This document shows positions 59,503 through 64,000 of a stretch of DNA of 64,000 nucleotides, piece after piece. The position numbers and the translations under genes were made by a program. How positions within the stretch are numbered: the first letter of the stretch is position 1; the number at the start of each line of letters is the position of its first letter. The stretch comes from Robbsia betulipollinis (GTDB lineage Bacteria > Pseudomonadota > Gammaproteobacteria > Burkholderiales > Burkholderiaceae): NCBI RefSeq assembly GCF_026624755.1, contig NZ_JAPMXC010000001.1, positions 558,001 to 622,000 of the forward strand, in the 5' to 3' direction. The notes beneath the pieces are model-generated. The model did not search any database. It worked only from the letters and a program-made list of their open reading frames with translations, and was not told where the DNA came from.

Positions 59503-60303
59503 ATGTCCCTGTCCTCCCGTACCGCCGGCCCGTTGGCCGGCCTTGCCATCGCCCTCGCCCTCGTCGCCGCTTCGGGCGCGCCGCTCGCGGCGCCGGCGCA
59601 TCGCGCCCCCGGCACATCCGAGGCCGCCGCCTCGCCGGCGCTGCAAACGGCGCTGGCCGATTACCAGCAGAGCAATTTCCCCGTCGCGCTGCGTGAATTC
59701 GCCACCCTGGCCCGGCACGGCAATCGCATCGCCGCATTCGACTATGCGATGATGCTGCTCAACGGGGAAGGCACGCCGCCGGACATTCCCGGCGCGCTGA
59801 TCTGGCTGCGCAAGGCCGCGCAGGCGAACATGTCCCACGCGCAATTCACGTACGGGCGTCTCTACGACGACGGACAGGTCGTGCCGCGCGACACGGCGCT
59901 CGCGCACCGCTGGTTCCTGAAGGCCGCCGCGCAGGGTCACGTCGATGCCCAGGTCGCGCTCGCGACGCAGTACATGGATGGCCGCGGCACCCCGCGCAAT
60001 TACGCGCGCGCCTTCGGCTGGTATCTGAAGGCGGCGAAGAACGGCGACGAGGCGTCGCAATATATCGTCGCGAGTTTTTACGAGAAAGGCGGCGACGGCG
60101 TGGCCGTCGATCTGACCTCGGCGCGTCTCTGGTATGCGCTGGCCGCGGCCCAGGGCGGCGATCCGGCCGCGCGGCTCAAGTTCGACGAAGTCTCCGCCCG
60201 GCTGCGCGCGGCGCCCGGGGCCGCGCCGCCCGCCAGGCCGGCGAGAGGCGGAGCGGACCTCCAGGTGATCCCGAGCGCGCCGGACGACGCGCAGGCGTCG
60301 TGA
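59503..60303 (+). CDS. Exported Sel1-repeat protein
   Basis: 266 residues with a signal peptide ending near A-P-L-A-A-P-A. At least four Sel1-like units follow, recognisable by A-L-I-W-L-R-K-A-A-Q-A-N-M, Y-G-R-L-Y-D-D-G, A-H-R-W-F-L-K-A-A-A-Q-G-H and A-F-G-W-Y-L-K-A-A-K-N-G-D. Sel1 repeats form a helical solenoid for protein contact. The C-terminal 40 residues are Pro/Ala-rich. No partner can be named. Its leader holds two copies of CCGATCGATAG. Confidence 0.85.
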   Translation: MSLSSRTAGPLAGLAIALALVAASGAPLAAPAHRAPGTSEAAASPALQTALADYQQSNFPVALREFATLARHGNRIAAFDYAMMLLNGEGTPPDIPGALIWLRKAAQANMSHAQFTYGRLYDDGQVVPRDTALAHRWFLKAAAQGHVDAQVALATQYMDGRGTPRNYARAFGWYLKAAKNGDEASQYIVASFYEKGGDGVAVDLTSARLWYALAAAQGGDPAARLKFDEVSARLRAAPGAAPPARPARGGADLQVIPSAPDDAQAS

Positions 60304-60395
60304 AGTCGTGCAACAATTCCTTCGCGGGCGTCATGGGCAACCAGCCCGCAGCATGACCTCACGCCCGCCAACGCCGTTCACCGAAAGGAAGCAGC

Positions 60396-61223
60396 ATGAC
60401 CCTGAGAAGCTATCTGTTTGTGCCGGGCGATCACACCGAACGGTTCGCCGCGGCGCTCGCGACCGACGCGCACCAGGTCGTCATCGATCTCGAGGACGGC
60501 GTCGCGCATGACGCGAAGGACCGCGCGCGCGAACAGCTCGCGGTCTGGCTGCAGACCGCCCTCACCGACGCGAACCGCGGCCGCCTCGTGATTCGCGTGA
60601 ACGCTCCGGGCAGCCCATGGCACGACGACGACCTCGCGATGTTCAAGGACACACCGCTGCATCACCTCATGGTGCCGAAGGTGGAAAGCGCGGGACAACT
60701 GGCGGCGTTGTCCGCGCGCGCGGGCGAGGGAGCGGTCGTGATCGCGCTGGTCGAATCGGTCGCGGGCGTGGTGCAACTGCGCGACATCGCGCAGGCCCCC
60801 GGCGTCGCGCGGCTCGCCTTCGGGTCCTTCGAATTCGGCGTCGATGCCGGCATCGAAGGCGACGGCAGCGAACTCGACGCGGTGCGTACCGCGTTCGTGA
60901 TCGCGTCGCGCCATGCCGGCCTGCCCGCCCCGATCGACGGCGTGACGCGTTCGCACGACAAACCGGGCACCACCGACAAGGCCGACGCGATCGCCGCCGC
61001 GGTGGCGACGGCGCGTCGCTTCGGCTTCGGCGGCAAGCTTTGCCTGCATGGCAGCCATGTGGAAGCGATCAACCATGGCTTCGCGCCAACCGACGCGCAG
61101 CGCGAATGGGCCGCGCGCGTGGTCGCCGCATGGACGGCGAACCCGCAGGGCGCGACCGCCGTCGACGGCAAGTTCATCGACAAGGCCGTGACCGATCGCG
61201 CGAAGCGCATTCTGGCGAGTTGA
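60396..61223 (+). CDS. HpcH/HpaI-superfamily lyase, CitE-like
   Basis: 275 residues. It opens R-S-Y-L-F-V-P-G-D, then V-I-D-L-E-D-G-V, R-V-N-A-P-G-S, P-K-V-E-S and A-L-V-E-S-V-A-G, all CitE-like signatures with the Arg, Glu and Asp of the Mg-dependent active site. Members cleave citryl-CoA, malyl-CoA or similar thioesters. No CitD or CitF subunit is nearby, so this is a stand-alone CitE-like lyase. AAGGAAG lies 6 bases before ATG at 60396. Confidence 0.9.
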   Translation: MTLRSYLFVPGDHTERFAAALATDAHQVVIDLEDGVAHDAKDRAREQLAVWLQTALTDANRGRLVIRVNAPGSPWHDDDLAMFKDTPLHHLMVPKVESAGQLAALSARAGEGAVVIALVESVAGVVQLRDIAQAPGVARLAFGSFEFGVDAGIEGDGSELDAVRTAFVIASRHAGLPAPIDGVTRSHDKPGTTDKADAIAAAVATARRFGFGGKLCLHGSHVEAINHGFAPTDAQREWAARVVAAWTANPQGATAVDGKFIDKAVTDRAKRILAS

Positions 61224-61252
61224 ACTGCCCGGCTCCCTGCCGCTCCCTGCCG

Positions 61253-61867
61253 CTATCCGAGCATCTGCCGGGCCATCGGATACACCGTCACGATGAGCGC
61301 GAGAGCCATCGCGATATTGAAGGTCCGCAGCCATACCGGCCGTGACAGAAGACGCCGCATCGCCGTTCCGAAACCGGCCCACAAACAGATGCAGGGCAAC
61401 CCGGCCAGGTAGAACACGGCGGCCATCAACACGGTGTTGACGTTGAAATCCGTGCTCAGGCGGATCGTCGTCACCGCGGTCAATACCATCATCCACGCCT
61501 TCGGATTGACCCACTGGAAAGCGAGCGCTTCGAGAAAGCGCATCGGCCGGCGCTCGCCCTTTTTCGTCTGTATGCCGCCGGACGTGCCGATTTTCCAGGC
61601 GAGGTACAGCAGGTACAGGACACTCGCCACCTCGAGCACCGTGTACAGGCGGGGAAAACGTTGCAACGCCTCTCCCAGCCCGAAACCCACCGATAACGTC
61701 AGCAGCGCCACTCCCGAACTGATGCCGAACAGATGCGGCACGGTCCGGCGGAATCCGAAATTGACGCCCGAGGCGAGCAACATCATGTTGTTCGGTCCCG
61801 GCGTAATCGACATGACGGTCGCGAACAGAATGCCGGCAGGCAAGGCACTGAGGATCTCGATCAACAT
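61253..61867 (-). CDS. LysE/RhtB-family amino acid exporter
   Basis: 204 residues with about six predicted membrane helices. The family signature S-I-T-P-G-P-N-N-M-M-L-L-A-S-G near residues 20-34 is clear, as is F-Q-W-V-N-P-K-A-W near 113-121. LysE-type proteins export amino acids or derivatives from the cytoplasm. ATG at 61867 has GGAG upstream; the frame open to 62029 lacks family similarity. It is convergent with the CitE-like gene and divergent from the molybdenum subunit gene. Confidence 0.9.
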   Translation of the reverse strand: MLIEILSALPAGILFATVMSITPGPNNMMLLASGVNFGFRRTVPHLFGISSGVALLTLSVGFGLGEALQRFPRLYTVLEVASVLYLLYLAWKIGTSGGIQTKKGERRPMRFLEALAFQWVNPKAWMMVLTAVTTIRLSTDFNVNTVLMAAVFYLAGLPCICLWAGFGTAMRRLLSRPVWLRTFNIAMALALIVTVYPMARQMLG

Positions 61868-62046
61868 GGGGAACTCCGGTCTCGGTTCAATGGAAGACAC
61901 AGTGTAACCACTGAACCCGGTACAGTACCGGTACAATTCACGTGTTGCGCGCCGGTACGGATTGCCCTGGCGGCGGCCCGTGCACGCTAGTTGCTGCAGG
62001 ACATGCCAGTCCGTCCGGACAAGCCGCACACCGTGGAGAACGCCGC

Positions 62047-64000
62047 ATGCCGTCCGCTTCCCTGATTCTCGGTCATCCCCACCGCCGCATCGACGGCGTC
62101 GCCAAGGTCACCGGCACGGCGACGTTCGCGCTCGACGAGGCCATTCCCCGTCTCGCGCACGCGGTCGTCGTGACCAGCCCCATCGGCCAGGGCCGAATCC
62201 GCAGCATCGATACCCGGGCGGCATTCGGCATCGACGGCGTGCTGGAAATCCTGACCTGGGAGAACGTCGGCGACGCGATCCGCCCGGTGGGGCACGTGCT
62301 CGGCGGCGGCTATGCGAACAGCACGCTCTGCCCGCTGGCGTCGCCGGTCATCCATTACGCCGGTCAGATCGTCGCGCTGGTCGCCGCGCACACCCGGGAA
62401 GCGGCGCAGGAGGCCGCCGCGCGCCTCGCGATCCGGTACGAGACCGCCGCGCCGGGCGTCTACAGCCTGGACGATGCGCGTCTGGCGCCCCGCGCGCTGG
62501 CCGATCTGAAGGACGACTACGCGGATCCGCAGGTCGGCGACACGCTCCAGGGTCTCGCCGCATCCGTGGCCTACGTGGACGCCTGCTACGCCACGCCGAT
62601 TCAGCATCACAACCCGATCGAACTGCCCGGCACCACCTGCGTCTGGGAAGGCGACCGATTGACCGTCTACGAACCCACCCGCTTCGTCGGCGCGGTCCGG
62701 CACGGCCTCGCCGCACAGTTGGGCATCGACGCCGACCACATCCGCGTGATCGCGCGCTTCATCGGCGGTCATTTCGGCTCGAAGCTCGGCTTGTCCCAAT
62801 ATACCGCCCCGGTGGCGCTCGCCGCGCGCCGGATCGGCCGGCCGCTGACGCTGCAAATCGGCCGCCGCGACAGCTTCACCGTCGCGACGCACCGCACCGA
62901 AACGCGGCATCGCGTGCAACTGGGGGCCGATGCACGCGGCCATTTCACGGCGCTGGTCCACGAGGCGGGCGCGGCGACGTCGCGCTTCGACCTGTTCGCG
63001 ATGGAAGGCGTGGATGTCACCTCCGCGCTGTACCGTTGCCCGAACGTGCGCACGCGCGAACATATCGCGCAGGTCGATCGGAATACGCCGGGTCCGATGC
63101 GCGCGCCGCCCGAGGTGCCCTATCTGTTCGCGCTCGAATCCGCCGTCGATGAACTCGCGCATCGTCTCGGGCGCGACCCCATCGAACTGCGACGTATCAA
63201 CGATACCCGCCGCGACACCGTCAGCGGCAAGCCTTTCACCACGCGGCCGCTGATGCGTTGCTTCGATGCCGGCGCCGCCGCGTTCGGCTGGACCGGCGGC
63301 CCGCGCGCCACGGGCGGGCCCGGCGCGGCGCTCCGCCCCGCCGCTCGCCGCGACGGCGACTGGCTCATCGGCCGGGGCTGCGCCAGCGCGGCGCGCCCGG
63401 TGAAGACCGCGGCGGCGATGGTGCGCGTCACCCTGTGCGCCGACGGCTGCGCCGGCGTGGCCACCGCGCATCACGAGATCGGCAACGGTCTGACCACGCT
63501 GCTCGCGATGACGCTCGCGGACCGACTGGGATGGCGCGTCGACGCCGTGCACGTGCAACTGGGCGACACGGCGCTGCCGCCGGCGGGCCTGTCGGGCGGC
63601 TCCGCCACGTCGACCAGCCTGGTCAACGCGCTCGGCCAGGCATGCGCGCAGATACGGGACCGGCTGCTGGCAGCCGCGACGCGCGACGGCGGTGCGCTCG
63701 CCGGCAGCACGCGCGACGCCTTGCGCTTCGCCGACGGCGCGATCCGCCATGCCGACGGACGCGCGCTGCCGCTCGCCACGCTGCTGGCGGACGCGTTCGG
63801 GGGCCGCATCGACATCACCTTCACCTATCTCCCCGCGGGTGCGGATGCCGCGCTGATCGGCAAGCTCGAGCGGGGTATCGCGCAACTGTCCACGCCGCGT
63901 CGGGACAAGCTCGCCTGGGCCTTCGGCGCGCAATTCGTCGAGGTGCGCGTACATGCCCTGACCGGGCAGATACGGGTGCCGCGCATGGTCGGCGCGTTCG
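62047..64000 (+). CDS. Xanthine-dehydrogenase-family molybdopterin subunit (3' end cut by window edge)
   Basis: At least 651 residues, still open at base 64000. It begins R-R-I-D-G-V-A-K-V-T-G-T-A-T-F, the standard start of XdhB/CoxL/YagR-type large subunits. Further marks are R-F-I-G-G-H-F-G-S-K-L-G, then N-T-P-G-P-M-R-A-P-P-E-V-P and E-S-A-V-D-E-L-A-H. The molybdenum-site region G-L-S-G-G-S-A-T-S-T-S-L-V-N-A is present. It would hold molybdopterin cytosine dinucleotide and oxidise an aldehyde or N-heterocycle with separate FAD and 2Fe-2S subunits. Those subunits are not upstream and may lie beyond the window. GGAG lies 8-9 bases before ATG at 62047. Confidence 0.9.
   Translation, partial: MPSASLILGHPHRRIDGVAKVTGTATFALDEAIPRLAHAVVVTSPIGQGRIRSIDTRAAFGIDGVLEILTWENVGDAIRPVGHVLGGGYANSTLCPLASPVIHYAGQIVALVAAHTREAAQEAAARLAIRYETAAPGVYSLDDARLAPRALADLKDDYADPQVGDTLQGLAASVAYVDACYATPIQHHNPIELPGTTCVWEGDRLTVYEPTRFVGAVRHGLAAQLGIDADHIRVIARFIGGHFGSKLGLSQYTAPVALAARRIGRPLTLQIGRRDSFTVATHRTETRHRVQLGADARGHFTALVHEAGAATSRFDLFAMEGVDVTSALYRCPNVRTREHIAQVDRNTPGPMRAPPEVPYLFALESAVDELAHRLGRDPIELRRINDTRRDTVSGKPFTTRPLMRCFDAGAAAFGWTGGPRATGGPGAALRPAARRDGDWLIGRGCASAARPVKTAAAMVRVTLCADGCAGVATAHHEIGNGLTTLLAMTLADRLGWRVDAVHVQLGDTALPPAGLSGGSATSTSLVNALGQACAQIRDRLLAAATRDGGALAGSTRDALRFADGAIRHADGRALPLATLLADAFGGRIDITFTYLPAGADAALIGKLERGIAQLSTPRRDKLAWAFGAQFVEVRVHALTGQIRVPRMVGAF

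Overview
The window is high-GC chromosomal DNA that looks like a betaproteobacterium of the order Burkholderiales, probably Burkholderiaceae. The evidence is strong third-position GC bias with long antisense shadow frames, a Burkholderia-type 16-strand porin, an Fsr exporter, a YdeP-type formate dehydrogenase homologue, GhrA, and many solute-uptake and catabolic operons each with a dedicated regulator. I saw no rRNA, tRNA, CRISPR array, insertion sequence or prophage gene. The organism call is inferred from gene content only.

Layout. 0-7 kb: a molybdate-binding Mop/TOBE protein cut by the window edge, a GNAT acetyltransferase, a Tat-exported solute-binding protein, a CocE/S15 hydrolase, a chemoreceptor and a small membrane protein. 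6.5-15.8 kb: ChaC, a BLUF photoreceptor, an AraC/Fsr divergent pair, a thiopurine methyltransferase, and a MocR regulator divergent from a molybdopterin oxidoreductase. 15.8-20.2 kb: two GH13 enzymes back to back and an outer-membrane protein built from two copies of one barrel unit.

20.3-32.4 kb is a run of 12 minus-strand genes, mostly overlapping or closely spaced: an M20 carbamoylase/amidohydrolase, two APH-fold kinases, a HAD phosphatase, a five-gene Urt/Liv-type ABC importer, an amidase, a DeoR regulator and a P-loop kinase. A clear sigma70 promoter lies upstream. This looks like uptake and catabolism of an amide or ureido compound with a phosphorylation step; the substrate is unknown.

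32.8-41.4 kb is mixed: hemerythrin, SDR, two genes broken by internal deletions (a zinc alcohol dehydrogenase and a GNAT), an azoreductase, GAF and DUF1003 proteins, a Pit phosphate transporter, and a GhrA/VOC pair with a divergent LysR regulator.

41.5-56 kb holds what I think is the most interesting system. One plus-strand cluster (solute-binding protein, porin, threonine-dehydratase-like enzyme) and one minus-strand operon (ABC permease, ABC ATPase, M20 deacylase, enolase-superfamily enzyme, M24 hydrolase without metal ligands, aminotransferase, glutamine amidotransferase) lie 10-13 kb apart. They share nearly the same promoter: a TTGAC-type -35, a 17-bp spacer and TATAAA overlapped by an 18/20 identical palindrome. 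The first cluster has a binding protein but no permease; the second has permease and ATPase but no binding protein. A GntR regulator with two winged helices sits beside the second promoter. Together they look like one regulon for importing and degrading an unidentified amino-acid derivative.

56-64 kb: a lipoprotein esterase, a possible HipA-like fragment, DUF1488, a DHA2 exporter, a Sel1-repeat protein, a CitE-like lyase, a LysE exporter, and the start of a xanthine-dehydrogenase-family molybdenum subunit cut by the right edge.
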